Shown: piece after piece, positions 7,690 to 16,631 of the stretch
How positions within the stretch are numbered: the first letter of the stretch is position 1
How the letters are laid out: each line of letters begins with the position of its first letter
Assembly: GCA_012522895.1 (NCBI GenBank)
Contig: JAAYJM010000216.1
Coordinates: 1-36,994, forward strand
Length of the DNA: 36,994 bases
Direction of reading: 5' to 3'
Origin: Ignavibacteria bacterium
GTDB lineage: Bacteria > Bacteroidota > Ignavibacteria > Kapaibacteriales > UBA2268
The notes under the pieces: model-generated
Told to the model about the DNA's origin: nothing
Database searches by the model: none
Seen by the model: only the letters and a program-made list of their open reading frames with translations
Made by a program: the position numbers and the translations under genes

Positions 7690-8484
7690 ATGAAAAAACT
7701 CGCTTTTGCTTTAACAATGCTTTTTGTGCTGTTTAACTCTTGCATTGCAGAAGAGTTTTATTTGCACCATCGCGAAATATTTTCTATTGAGCTAAAAACT
7801 GGCGCCGCAGTTGATTTCCATTCCATTGATTACGAGCATCTTTTTACTGACGAAAAATCCTCCAATTTTAATACGAAAAATCAACTTTTCCCCCTAATAC
7901 ATTTTAACGCAAGCTATGCCTTAACAAAGAAATTGCAATCAAGCTTGGCTTTTGCCTTCAATAAAAGTAAAGCGCTTTTTCAAGCTGATAATTATTTCTT
8001 TACCCGCGATGAAGATTTTTCTGAATTAAAAAAAGTAATTACAAAGGAACATTTCGACTATTCTTTCGATATCTATTCCCTTTCAGCTGGCATAAGTTAC
8101 GAAATATTTCCAGAACTGATTAATGGACCATTAAAATTGAATGCGGAAATATTTTCTGCTTTTTTTAGCAATGAATTTCTTAACTATGAAGAAATTATGG
8201 AGCCAGAAAATTCCGTTTTTCTTATTGACGGAAAAACAACTCGAACACGCATTTTGGGCAAAGGAGAAAGCAAAGATTTAAGAAAACAAAGCTTTGGACT
8301 TTCCTTTTCACTTGAGCATTATTTAAAAGTAGCAAGGAATATGTTTTTCACGCAAACCCTTGCTTACTCTCAACAGTTACAAAGTCTTTCCAAAAATTTC
8401 GATTGGCATCTAAATGGCATTTCTTTTGTTCTCGGGCTTCGCTACTCCTTAATAAAAGAAATGGCAAGTCCATTAGAACCTTGA
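7690..8484 (+). CDS. Probable outer-membrane beta-barrel protein
   Basis: No named family recognised. The 264-aa product has a signal peptide (MKKLAFALTMLFVLFNSCIA, cleavage before EEFY). The rest has many alternating hydrophobic/polar stretches ending in aromatic residues, such as LFPLIHFNASYAL, SLSAGISYEIF, SFGLSFSLEHYL and GISFVLGLRYSL, as in small outer-membrane barrels. The last strand ends about 10 residues before the C-terminus. The stop codon lies inside a GAACCTTGATT-family repeat. The gene converges on the S9 peptidase gene with a 20-bp gap. It may form an operon with the upstream T9SS gene, but a hairpin separates them. Confidence 0.6.
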   Translation: MKKLAFALTMLFVLFNSCIAEEFYLHHREIFSIELKTGAAVDFHSIDYEHLFTDEKSSNFNTKNQLFPLIHFNASYALTKKLQSSLAFAFNKSKALFQADNYFFTRDEDFSELKKVITKEHFDYSFDIYSLSAGISYEIFPELINGPLKLNAEIFSAFFSNEFLNYEEIMEPENSVFLIDGKTTRTRILGKGESKDLRKQSFGLSFSLEHYLKVARNMFFTQTLAYSQQLQSLSKNFDWHLNGISFVLGLRYSLIKEMASPLEP

Positions 8485-8495
8485 TTTTCTTGATT
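8475..8495 (+). repeat. GAACCTTGATT-family repeat overlapping a stop codon
   Basis: AGAACCTTGATTTTCTTGATT covers the last codons and TGA stop of the barrel gene. Relatives lie at 1719-1760 (reversed), 13828-13870 and 31671-31732. Confidence 0.55.
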
Positions 8496-8504
8496 AATTG
8501 GCAT

Positions 8505-11294
8505 TTATCTCCCATCATATTCAACGCCTCGGATAATCCAATCTGGGGCTGGCGTTTTCTTTAAATATGTATCAAAAAATTCTTTAATTTTTATTGCATA
8601 ATCCAATCGATTTGGATAACGCTCGGGCCAATGGGCTTCGTTGCGGTATTCGAGGAATACAACGTTTTTGAAAGCACGGCGAAATGCAAGATAAAGCTCT
8701 ATTCCTTGCTCCCAAGGGACTTTCGGATCTTTATCGCCGAACATTATTAAAAAGGGAGTGCGCGCTTTTTGTGCATAAAAAATTGGCGAATTCTTAATGT
8801 AATTCTCCAATGAATCGAAAATACTGCCGCCAATCCTACTTTGCTGCTTTTCATATTGGAATTGACGCGCAAGCCCAGACTCGTGCCTTATTCCGCTGTA
8901 AGCACTTGTCATATTTCCAACAGGACAGCCAGCAATTGCAGCAGCGTATAAATCGGTTTGAGTTATCATATACGCAGCTTGGTAACCACTCCAAGAATGC
9001 CCCCAAATCCCAATCGCGTTTGAATCGGCAATGCCTAACGAAATTAGCTTTTGAACCCCTTTGTTTACTGATTCTAAAGCGGACTCGCCCGGAAAACCGG
9101 TGGTATATTTAACGTCTGGCTTAAAGACGACATAGCCATCGGAGACATATTGCGGGAAGCACCAATTATGTCCAGTGTAGGGTTGATTGAAAGAGTGCAG
9201 TCCATCGGACATTTGCTCATAAAAATAGATTACTACGGGGTATCGTTTTTTTGGATTAAAATCCTCTGGCTTAATTACTATTCCTTGCAAAGTATCGCCA
9301 GACTTTATTGTCCAATCCACTAATTCGGCGCGTCCCCAGTTGAAATCCGCCATTTGGGGATTCGCATCAGTTAATTTTTTCTTAAATGAAAAAGCTGAAT
9401 CTGTAAGCCAAATATTTGGAAATTCATCGTAACTTTCGCGAGTATAAAGAATTCTATCTGCGTTTTTTGCTTTCCTAATCAAGTTCAATTTTTTCCCTTC
9501 GTCTAAAATTCTTGAAGTGCCGAGAATTTGCAGATTGCAGTTAAAAATTGCAGTTTCCTTTGTTTTATGATTAAACCCGGTTAAATAAACGTATTCAAGA
9601 GAAGTGAACCATCTTTTATCCCTGTCAAGATTTCTAATTCGGTAACTTGTTTCACTTATTCTGCCTTCTGCAGCGGTTAGATTTATTGTCGCATTTCCTC
9701 TTGATGTGAAAACTTTCCAAATATCATATTTATCGTAAAGCAAGATAGCATCGTCATTTTTAAGCCATCCTCCAATTCCATAGCTTCGCGGCTCCGATGG
9801 AATATCCCAATCTTCTTGATAGAAATCTACGTTAATTTTGCTTGTTATGTCGAAAGTGCTGTCCCGCCTTGTGTCGTAAAGATACCAAACCTTATTTTTA
9901 AAGAAAGCAACATATTGTCCAAACGGAGAAAGGGCGGCGCCCTCTTCCATTCTCTTTTGAATTATTTTTCTTTCTCCATTATTAACATTGACTATATATA
10001 AATCGTGAAACCAGCCATTGAAAGTGATTTCACGCAAGTAAGGTGTGTCGTCATAAGCGATAAGAAAATTAGGATTTTCAGCAAAGAGAACTTGGGGCAA
10101 ATCAATATCTGCTAATTGAATAAACTGCTTTGTATCGAAGTGATAAACGCAAAGAAAAGTCCTGTCTTTGTTTTCTTTCCACCAAATTTTTTGATGCGGC
10201 TTAATCCTTGGGTCGTTTGAGTGCCAAATGTCAATTTCTCGCTTTTTTAAAATGGAGTCTATGTCGTAAAAAGTGGATTCTGTAAAAGTAACTTTCTCCT
10301 CCTTTGGAACTGTGTCTATATATGGCTTAAGACCAAAAAACAAGCGTTCTCCATTTTGCGTCCATTTCATTTGATTTTTAAAAGGAATAAACCAATCTTT
10401 TGGGCTGTTTTCAGATAAAAGCACGGTGTCAAGCGTTTTGTCAGCAGATTTCCAAATAAAAACAGAGCAAGAATCGGGCTTTGCTTCTTTGTCTTCTTTT
10501 GCCACAATAAAGGAGAGCAGCTGGTCATTTTCATACCAGGCAAGCGAGGAGTAATGCGAGTTTTTTTCAGTAAATATTTGCATCGGAAAACTCAAATTCC
10601 CTTTTAAATCAATATAATACAGACCGTTCTTTTCTCCTCCCAAATCCTCTCTTGCAAACACGAGATAATTTGATAAGCTATCGAAACTAAATTCAGTAGT
10701 AAACCTAAATGTTAGCTCGGCTTCGCTTTCTAAATGTCTTAAAATCAAGTCTGAGCCGGTAATTTTTTTATTTTTATCTTTGGATTTCGAGCTTTCATCT
10801 TGATATAACTTATACGCCAGCCATTTAGAATCATTAGAAAAATCAAATTTTTGCACGCTTTCTATTCTATTTTCTTTTGCTTGCTCAAAATTATAAAGAA
10901 TCATTGCGTTTTTTGGACGCTCTTTACCTTTTTCTAAGTTCTCAATTTCCAAAGCCTTAGGAACGGAAACAATCGCCGCCCAAACGGAGTTTTTAGAAAT
11001 CTTGCAAGAGGCAGCTTGCTCAAAACTGATTGAGGTATCGGCATCGGTTGGCTGAATAATGATTTTTGGGTCGCCACGCTCGGGACGCAAAACATAGCTA
11101 AGAAATTTCCCATCATCACTAATTTCAGGGAGCCGCAAAGCGTTGAATTTCATTATATCTGTAAAAGTAAAAGGCTCTTTTGCATTTAGTAAATTTGCAG
11201 AAAAAATAATTAAACTAACAAAAATAATTGCTTTTCTAAAAGCGACAATCGATGCGTTAAGTCTTTGAAAATGCACTTTGTAGTTTATGCTCAT
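8505..11294 (-). CDS. S9 (prolyl oligopeptidase family) serine peptidase
   Basis: The 929-aa exported peptidase probably degrades proline-containing or acylated peptides in the periplasm. The N-terminus has a long basic region followed by the signal stretch AIIFVSLIIFSANLLNA. Residues 50-620 look like the beta-propeller lid. The C-terminal alpha/beta-hydrolase has the nucleophile in GHSWSG (S767), Asp in FGDKDPKVP (D856) and His in NEAHWPE (H888), all in the expected order. The usual GxSxGG motif is modified: the third glycine is serine. SGIRHESGLARQFQYEKQQSRIGG-type surroundings fit the DPP/acylaminoacyl branch. It is a single gene on the minus strand with a 399-bp upstream gap. Confidence 0.85.
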   Translation of the reverse strand: MSINYKVHFQRLNASIVAFRKAIIFVSLIIFSANLLNAKEPFTFTDIMKFNALRLPEISDDGKFLSYVLRPERGDPKIIIQPTDADTSISFEQAASCKISKNSVWAAIVSVPKALEIENLEKGKERPKNAMILYNFEQAKENRIESVQKFDFSNDSKWLAYKLYQDESSKSKDKNKKITGSDLILRHLESEAELTFRFTTEFSFDSLSNYLVFAREDLGGEKNGLYYIDLKGNLSFPMQIFTEKNSHYSSLAWYENDQLLSFIVAKEDKEAKPDSCSVFIWKSADKTLDTVLLSENSPKDWFIPFKNQMKWTQNGERLFFGLKPYIDTVPKEEKVTFTESTFYDIDSILKKREIDIWHSNDPRIKPHQKIWWKENKDRTFLCVYHFDTKQFIQLADIDLPQVLFAENPNFLIAYDDTPYLREITFNGWFHDLYIVNVNNGERKIIQKRMEEGAALSPFGQYVAFFKNKVWYLYDTRRDSTFDITSKINVDFYQEDWDIPSEPRSYGIGGWLKNDDAILLYDKYDIWKVFTSRGNATINLTAAEGRISETSYRIRNLDRDKRWFTSLEYVYLTGFNHKTKETAIFNCNLQILGTSRILDEGKKLNLIRKAKNADRILYTRESYDEFPNIWLTDSAFSFKKKLTDANPQMADFNWGRAELVDWTIKSGDTLQGIVIKPEDFNPKKRYPVVIYFYEQMSDGLHSFNQPYTGHNWCFPQYVSDGYVVFKPDVKYTTGFPGESALESVNKGVQKLISLGIADSNAIGIWGHSWSGYQAAYMITQTDLYAAAIAGCPVGNMTSAYSGIRHESGLARQFQYEKQQSRIGGSIFDSLENYIKNSPIFYAQKARTPFLIMFGDKDPKVPWEQGIELYLAFRRAFKNVVFLEYRNEAHWPERYPNRLDYAIKIKEFFDTYLKKTPAPDWIIRGVEYDGR

Positions 11295-11446
11295 CGTTTT
11301 TCCTTAAATATTAATCATACTATAATAAAAATCAAAAAAGCAATTTAATTGAAAAATATTGCAAAAAAAAATGAAAATCGAAATTTATGTGAAAGCTCTT
11401 GAAAAAGCGTAGATTAAAACGTAGGGAATGTATTGTAGAAAAAAAG

Positions 11447-11512
11447 AGATGTGCTACACCTTCAAGCTGTGGCAGATCTTGAACTCCTTCCCATTTGAGT
11501 TTTAGGAAGGAG
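11447..11512. repeat. Degenerate copy of the hairpin-pair repeat
   Basis: GATGTGCTACACCTTC..GCTGTGGCAGATCT is a mutated form of the hairpin at 1511-1542. It is followed at once by CTCCTTCC and GGAAGGAG arms, like the palindromes at 1437-1491. Both modules are in one block, but their order is reversed relative to the first island. Confidence 0.6.
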
Positions 11513-11654
11513 GTAGGCTTCCTATAAATATTTTATTTTTTCCCTTGCATATTTTATTTTTATTTATTATGTTGCAAAAGTTATAATAATCATGAAAAAA
11601 GGAAAATTAAAAGTAAACCCCTTATCAATCTTTTAAAAAAAGCTGGGGTAAACA

Positions 11655-11668
11655 GTTAACTATTTGTA
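11655..11668 (+). promoter_or_regulatory. Candidate promoter element GTTAACTATTTGTA
   Basis: One base differs from 6990-7003, at the same distance (26 nt) from the start codon. A GAGG ribosome binding site at 11681-11684 lies between it and the ATG. Confidence 0.35.
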
Positions 11669-11693
11669 TTAAAAATTTACGAGGTTTTTTGTT

Positions 11694-12275
11694 ATGAAAA
11701 AAGCATTTTTTTTACTAGCATTGTTAGTAATTTTATTTACTAACGTTAGAGCATGCCCACCCGGATGGACTGAATCAGCGAGAGAAACCATTACATATAA
11801 TGGTTGCACTTATGAATATATCTATTGCTATGGTATTAATAATGGATACCATTGCATCGCCATTTCTGAAATCAGTGTAGTTTACGATCCTCCTTTATGC
11901 ACAGGCTTGACTTTTGAGTTAAACATGCAAAATATAACTGATAAAATTTTGATCCAAATTGCAACAGACTCAACAATACGTAATTGGGCTGGGTTTGCAG
12001 AAATTCCTAACTGCCCAAATGGGCTAATGTGTCTTATTAGAATGTATGATGCTATCTGCTATAACGGATGGTACACCTATACAAGGCTTAACAAAGACGG
12101 AACCACAACCATTGTCGAGTCAATGAATAAATGTGATGATAAAGTAAGAAGCTGTAGTGAAACTGTTACAATTTGTTGGGATGTGAGTTTGCAAGAATAT
12201 GTAATAATAAGAGTAGGTAGCAGCTTGGTAGGTCCCCCTTGCAAATGGCCTTGCCACACAAATTGCGAATACTAA
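11694..12275 (+). CDS. Cysteine-rich secreted protein
   Basis: The family is not recognised. The 193-aa product has a signal peptide (MKKAFFLLALLVILFTNVRA) and then a mature part opening with CPPGWTES. I count 14 cysteines after the signal, an even number that fits disulphide bonding outside the cytoplasm. Several lie in short pairs (CTYEYIYC, CPNGLMC, CKWPCHTNC). There is no T9SS domain or lipobox: Arg at -2 argues against lipidation. GAGG at 11681-11684 supports the ATG. The next gene, a T9SS propeller protein, follows 119 bp downstream in the same direction after a weak hairpin, so the two may be co-expressed. Confidence 0.68.
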   Translation: MKKAFFLLALLVILFTNVRACPPGWTESARETITYNGCTYEYIYCYGINNGYHCIAISEISVVYDPPLCTGLTFELNMQNITDKILIQIATDSTIRNWAGFAEIPNCPNGLMCLIRMYDAICYNGWYTYTRLNKDGTTTIVESMNKCDDKVRSCSETVTICWDVSLQEYVIIRVGSSLVGPPCKWPCHTNCEY

Positions 12276-12278
12276 AAA

Positions 12279-12299
12279 AGGTTTTTTGAGAAAAAACCT
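12279..12299 (+). terminator. Weak hairpin after cysteine-rich gene
   Basis: AGGTTTTTT-GAG-AAAAAACCT is a 9-bp stem with a 3-nt loop right after the stop codon. It is mostly A-T and has no long T-run, so termination may be partial. Confidence 0.5.
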
Positions 12300-12394
12300 G
12301 CCCATTTGTATTTCACATAAAAAACAAAAAAGTTGAAAATAATTAATGATTAATGAGTATACAACTTATATACCACTAAGCTAAAGGTAACACT

Positions 12395-13822
12395 ATGAAA
12401 AAATTAGTTTTCTTTTTTTTAATATTCTTGTCATATAACCTTTTTCCTCAAAGCTGGGAGTTAATGTATAAAGATAGTATTATGCAATATGACAATATTT
12501 ATCAAGACTACGGGAAATTAAATATAGAGGAGCTATTAATAAAAGGCGATTCCGTTATTTTTTTAAGAGCAAGGTCTGATTCTATTCTTCTGATATATGA
12601 TAAAAGTAAAAAAGAATTTTATCATATTTTAAAGCAAGATTTTTGGAAGGGACTTAAAAATGATACTTTGTATAACTTGTATAAAAAATCAGATATTCTT
12701 AATTTATTTTATGATTCTAAAGAGAATTGCTGGTTTAGTTGTGGAGATTGTATAATACAATTTACTCCAGATACAGCGTATATATATAGTGATATTTTTG
12801 TTAAAGAACTAAATAAAACTTGTAAAATAAGGCGGGGTGCCAACAGAACCATTAGAAAAATTAAAGAAGACAAAGCGGGTAATATTTGGTTTTATTTAAT
12901 TTCAGTTCTACAAGACACTGACACTACTTTACAAACGTATTCAATGCTTTGTAAGCATACCGGCAGTGGAATTGAGTCAGTCTTAATTTCATCGACATTT
13001 TATATGTTTGTTTCAAAATGTAATTTCGTTTTTGACGATCAAAATCGGGTTTGGTATGTTTATGGAGATTCTTGTTATATCATCAAAGATGATGTGGTTG
13101 AAAAAAAGTTTACCACTATTGATGCTTGGAAAGGTTATGGCAGTTTTTCAGACTTAGTGATGGATTCAAAAGGGAATTTTTTTGCTACGAATAATCTTTT
13201 ATTTCTATTTAAATATGATGGTGATACTTTGACTGTTGACAGAAGGTTGCGAGATATAGAAGTAGAAATTAGAAAAACAGGTGTTGGGCATTTGTATTGG
13301 ATGCGAATAGATAGCTTGGATAATATTTGGATAACTGGTCATTATTCCTGTTATTTGTATAAAATTGACACAGCTGGAGTTATAAGTGCTTACGAAACAC
13401 CTAAATTTGACACAACTGGAACTGATTGGTGCTATAAATCGTTGATGGAAATCGACAATGACGGAAAAATCTGGATACCAGCTCAAGGTATTGTCTTGGA
13501 AAGTTATGGCATTTACGTTTTCGACCCAGATTCAACTAAAACTGAAGTAGAAGAAAGGAAAGAAAGCGTTAGCAAGGATTTCCAAATCTTCCCCAATCCC
13601 GCTCAAAATGAAATAACTCTTTCCATTCCAGAAAATCAAAGTATATACTCAATCTCTATTTTTAATTCTCTCGGAATGGAAGTAAAACGGATTGAGCAAG
13701 CCAAAATAATAGGAAATAGCAAAATCACAATTTCAACAGCAGATTTCCCAAATGGCTTATATCATTGCTCCTTCATAAATCAAGCAGACAGAATAACGAA
13801 AAGTTTTGTAATATTGAGGTGA
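12395..13822 (+). CDS. Secreted beta-propeller protein with T9SS sorting domain
   Basis: The 475-aa product starts with signal peptide MKKLVFFFLIFLSYNLFPQ. The body carries repeated blades ending in D-x-x-x-N-x-W patterns: KEDKAGNIWFYL, DDQNRVWYVYG, DSLDNIWITGH and DNDGKIWIPA. This resembles the reg_prop/two-component-regulator propeller repeats of surface sensors, but no histidine kinase or transmembrane segment follows. The final 75 residues begin FPNPAQNEITLSI and end SFVILR, a T9SS type A sorting domain, so the protein is exported. The ligand is unknown. The codon use and AT-richness match the preceding cysteine-rich gene. Confidence 0.75.
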   Translation: MKKLVFFFLIFLSYNLFPQSWELMYKDSIMQYDNIYQDYGKLNIEELLIKGDSVIFLRARSDSILLIYDKSKKEFYHILKQDFWKGLKNDTLYNLYKKSDILNLFYDSKENCWFSCGDCIIQFTPDTAYIYSDIFVKELNKTCKIRRGANRTIRKIKEDKAGNIWFYLISVLQDTDTTLQTYSMLCKHTGSGIESVLISSTFYMFVSKCNFVFDDQNRVWYVYGDSCYIIKDDVVEKKFTTIDAWKGYGSFSDLVMDSKGNFFATNNLLFLFKYDGDTLTVDRRLRDIEVEIRKTGVGHLYWMRIDSLDNIWITGHYSCYLYKIDTAGVISAYETPKFDTTGTDWCYKSLMEIDNDGKIWIPAQGIVLESYGIYVFDPDSTKTEVEERKESVSKDFQIFPNPAQNEITLSIPENQSIYSISIFNSLGMEVKRIEQAKIIGNSKITISTADFPNGLYHCSFINQADRITKSFVILR

Positions 13823-13827
13823 TCTTT

Positions 13828-13870
13828 TTGAACCGTGATTAAAAGGATTTTAGGATTACTTGATTTTTCA
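13828..13870 (+). repeat. GAACCTTGATT-family repeat
   Basis: TTTGAACCGTGATT followed by AAAAGGATTTTAGGATTACTTGATTTTT-like sequence, right after the propeller gene stop. It resembles 958-979 (AAGGATTGCTTGATTTTT) and the minus-strand sequence of 1719-1760. Confidence 0.55.
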
Positions 13871-13871
13871 G

Positions 13872-13900
13872 ATGGACTCCACCTCAAAAGTGGAGTCCAT
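13872..13900. terminator. Hairpin between convergent genes
   Basis: ATGGACTCCAC and GTGGAGTCCAT form a perfect 11-bp stem around CTCAAAA, between the convergent propeller and transglutaminase-like genes. It could end transcription in both directions or be another dispersed palindrome. Confidence 0.55.
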
Positions 13901-13933
13901 TTGAAAGAATGGCGCAGCCTAACTTTTCAAAAT

Positions 13934-16285
13934 TTATTTTGTGATAATAAATTTTTGTGATAAGTTTCTCTGAGCGCTTTTTAAAATGCAGTAGTAAATG
14001 CCAGATGGGAATTGTTTTGCATCTAAAATGAAGGGACTGCTGCTCTCGAATTTGCTTTCAAAAACTACTTCACCGATGCTGTTCAATATTTTCAAATCTG
14101 CGGCTGCATTGTTTTCTAAATTATGTTTTATAGATATGTAATCGCTTGCCGGATTAGGAGTTATTAAAAGTTGCGGAATTTCGCTTAAACTATTTTCTTT
14201 AACGCTAATTTTGAAATCTTTAATTAGTTCAATTTTTGATTCAACAAACTGATAATAGCTTGTGAAATTGTGATTTGAAAATACAGCGAACCATTTTCCC
14301 GAGCCTGGCAAAGCTATTTGGAGGTCGCCCCCAACGCTAAGATGCTCATAAGAATAAGCTGAAAATTCTTCTTTTTTCTTAAACTTTTCAAAATTTACGC
14401 TGTCGCATAGAAAGAAAGATACTTCACCAGTATTTTCATCGTTCCACTTGTAGAATCTACTTCTTTGGCCATCTCTTTTATTTTCAGCAGTTAAAATATC
14501 GCGTGCGCTCCATTGCAAATTAACTCCATATTCCGCCGTCTCGGGTAAAGTTAAAAGTTCTGGACTGTATTCAGCTATTTTTACGTTAAAATATGGAATT
14601 GTTACGTTATAAACAGCATTTGCAGTGCTGTTAAAGTTTGTTAAGTAAAATGCCTTTGTGGAATCTTGGGGCGCCCAGCCATATTTTGGATGGTAAATTT
14701 GAACTAAATACTGCTTTTTTTCACCAGCTAAAAAAGTAACTTTTCCATTAAAATCTGTCCAAATTGTGCCAGCTTGATCTGGATTACTACTGTAAGCACT
14801 TGGTGCAGCATAAATTATGAGTTTTGCTCCTTCGATTGGATTGCCAAGCGTATCGGTTACGCTTACATTGAAAGTGCAGGTTTCAGCATAATTTTCTATT
14901 AAATTAATTGGATAGCCATCAGGACGAAAACCCTCAACTAAGGCATCGTCCCAGCCATAGCTGCCGCCTTCCATCATATTTGTAATACCATAAGCTGAAT
15001 TCCCGCTTGGGGCAAGACCGCCGCGGAAGAACTCAAAATGATTCCAGCCCTCGTCATAAATAGCGCCAAAAACGTGGTCCATACTCCAAGTTCCAAGGTA
15101 AATCAGAGGTATAAGAGCAGTTCTGCAAGCGCCTGCCATTAAAAATGCGTCTTCGTTGCACATTCCATCGTGCTTCATCAAAATCTGGTTTGGCTGAAAA
15201 CTACGCGGCAAAGTTACATCTACCGGCAAGGCAAGCGATCCCCAATTCCCAATCATATCTAATGCGTGATTGGAGGGCAAAAAGGGTCTGCCAAAGGGGA
15301 AATATGTCCTTCTTCTATCCCAAAGGATTTTCGGCTGCTGCATTAGCTCGCCAAAACGCGGGATTGAATCCACGCTACCTTTGGAGGTCTTAACGTTTAC
15401 TGGTTGATAATTGTAATTTGGGTCAGGGTTGCTCCAAATGTAATGCCTCCACTCATAACCATAAGTTCTTTGTTCTTTGCTGTTTACATTGTCTTTAGCG
15501 TAAACTCCTTCTTGGTCTAATTTTGGGTGAACAACGTAAAAATAATAAATTTCCTTTGGGACTTCGGACCAAATTGTGTCGTTAAGGCTTGGGTCAAAAA
15601 TGCGATATTTTGTTGTTGTGTAATAATCCCTTGCTTCGAAAGAGCCATACTCAACTTTTTCAACGTATTGGAGCGAATCGTCAACCTTATATATGTGTGC
15701 CGCGTTTCTTAAAATCATTTCCTTATCGGACAAAAACCTTGAATCGCTAAGCGATTGCAAGGACATATAGGCAATAACAAAAGCAACTTCATCTTTTTGC
15801 TCAATCGGAGCATCAAGAATGAGCTGGGCATAATCGACGTCAAGATTTCTTGTGGCTAATAGTCTAAACTTATACAATAATTGGTCTTCGAGCCAAAGCG
15901 GGGCTTCTCCAATCGCTTCTTTAGCGGTCTCTGAAATTGTAAAGGCTGGGGAAAGATAGCTTAAAGATTCATCTCGGGTGTCGATTATGTAGGCAGAATA
16001 TTCATTGTCCTGCAAAATTGTTTTTCCGGAAATGCTTTCAATTAATTCGTTTTCTTGAATGTAGTTAAGGATTTCCATTTTATTTTTTAGAAATCTTGGT
16101 TTATAGTAATTCGGTTTTATTTGCGTTGCTGGAAGCGGAATTGCCTCAATTGACTTAATTTCTTTATTGACAGAAGCAGTTCCCTTTTGCTCAGCCTTTT
16201 CTACTTTAATGATTTGTTGAGAATTAGCAAAATAGTTAAAAACAAAAAAACATATAACTGCTAAAAATATAATATTTTTCTTCAT
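13934..16285 (-). CDS. Secreted transglutaminase-like protein with T9SS sorting domain
   Basis: 783 aa. A signal peptide (MKKNIIFLAVICFFVFNYFANS) is followed by an unassigned N-terminal half. Residues 370-425 then carry a transglutaminase/papain-like core: GMCNEDAFLMAGACRTALIP with Cys376, DHVFGAIYDEGW with His404, and the acid position four residues after Trp414 filled by Glu418 where Asp is usual. A carboxypeptidase-regulatory-like Ig fold follows (VSVTDTLGNPIEGAKLII). The end is a T9SS sorting domain (TPNPASDYISI ... QKFIITK). The role may be crosslinking or cleaving surface proteins or peptides; the substrate is unknown. AAGGAG lies just upstream of the ATG. Related eukaryotic-like transglutaminase cores often act as proteases in bacteria. 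Confidence 0.74.
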   Translation of the reverse strand: MKKNIIFLAVICFFVFNYFANSQQIIKVEKAEQKGTASVNKEIKSIEAIPLPATQIKPNYYKPRFLKNKMEILNYIQENELIESISGKTILQDNEYSAYIIDTRDESLSYLSPAFTISETAKEAIGEAPLWLEDQLLYKFRLLATRNLDVDYAQLILDAPIEQKDEVAFVIAYMSLQSLSDSRFLSDKEMILRNAAHIYKVDDSLQYVEKVEYGSFEARDYYTTTKYRIFDPSLNDTIWSEVPKEIYYFYVVHPKLDQEGVYAKDNVNSKEQRTYGYEWRHYIWSNPDPNYNYQPVNVKTSKGSVDSIPRFGELMQQPKILWDRRRTYFPFGRPFLPSNHALDMIGNWGSLALPVDVTLPRSFQPNQILMKHDGMCNEDAFLMAGACRTALIPLIYLGTWSMDHVFGAIYDEGWNHFEFFRGGLAPSGNSAYGITNMMEGGSYGWDDALVEGFRPDGYPINLIENYAETCTFNVSVTDTLGNPIEGAKLIIYAAPSAYSSNPDQAGTIWTDFNGKVTFLAGEKKQYLVQIYHPKYGWAPQDSTKAFYLTNFNSTANAVYNVTIPYFNVKIAEYSPELLTLPETAEYGVNLQWSARDILTAENKRDGQRSRFYKWNDENTGEVSFFLCDSVNFEKFKKKEEFSAYSYEHLSVGGDLQIALPGSGKWFAVFSNHNFTSYYQFVESKIELIKDFKISVKENSLSEIPQLLITPNPASDYISIKHNLENNAAADLKILNSIGEVVFESKFESSSPFILDAKQFPSGIYYCILKSAQRNLSQKFIITK

Positions 16286-16631
16286 TTTATCTCCTTATTT
16301 CAAAAAACTTTTCATTAACCCCAAAATTTACCAAAGTTAATCTTATAAAATTACGATTTTTACGCTTTATTCCAAAATAAAAAATAAAAAGTTTTACAAT
16401 TAAAAGCAAATTCCTTTTTTAAAATTTGTATTTGCTTTATTTCAAAGAGTAAGCATAATTTATAAGAAAATCTTGCAGAATTTTAGTAATTTTGAATATA
16501 GTTTTTAAGCAAAATATAATTTTAAACAAAATATAATTATGCTTAGCTTGTTTTCATTTGAAAAGGAATAAAGGCAAGAGAAGGGAAATTCCTTTTACGA
16601 ATAATTACTTTACAAAAATCATTCAACAGAA
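16286..16631. other. 346-bp divergent intergenic region
   Basis: AT-rich spacer between the transglutaminase-like gene (minus) and the GAPDH operon (plus). It contains an 11-bp direct repeat, AAAATATAATT, at 16511-16521 and 16528-16538, 17 bp apart, about 100 bp before the operon start. It must hold both promoters, but I cannot place them. Confidence 0.55.

Larger units (their letters stand above)
11295..11693. other. 399-bp divergent intergenic region
   Basis: This region separates the S9 peptidase (minus) from the cysteine-rich secreted protein (plus). It is AT-rich with a repeat block at 11447-11512 and a candidate promoter at 11655. No further gene or RNA is recognisable. Confidence 0.6.

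Noticed and set aside
11694-12275. Lipoprotein call for the cysteine-rich protein
   Set aside because: The cysteine after VRA is not in a proper lipobox, because Arg is at -2.
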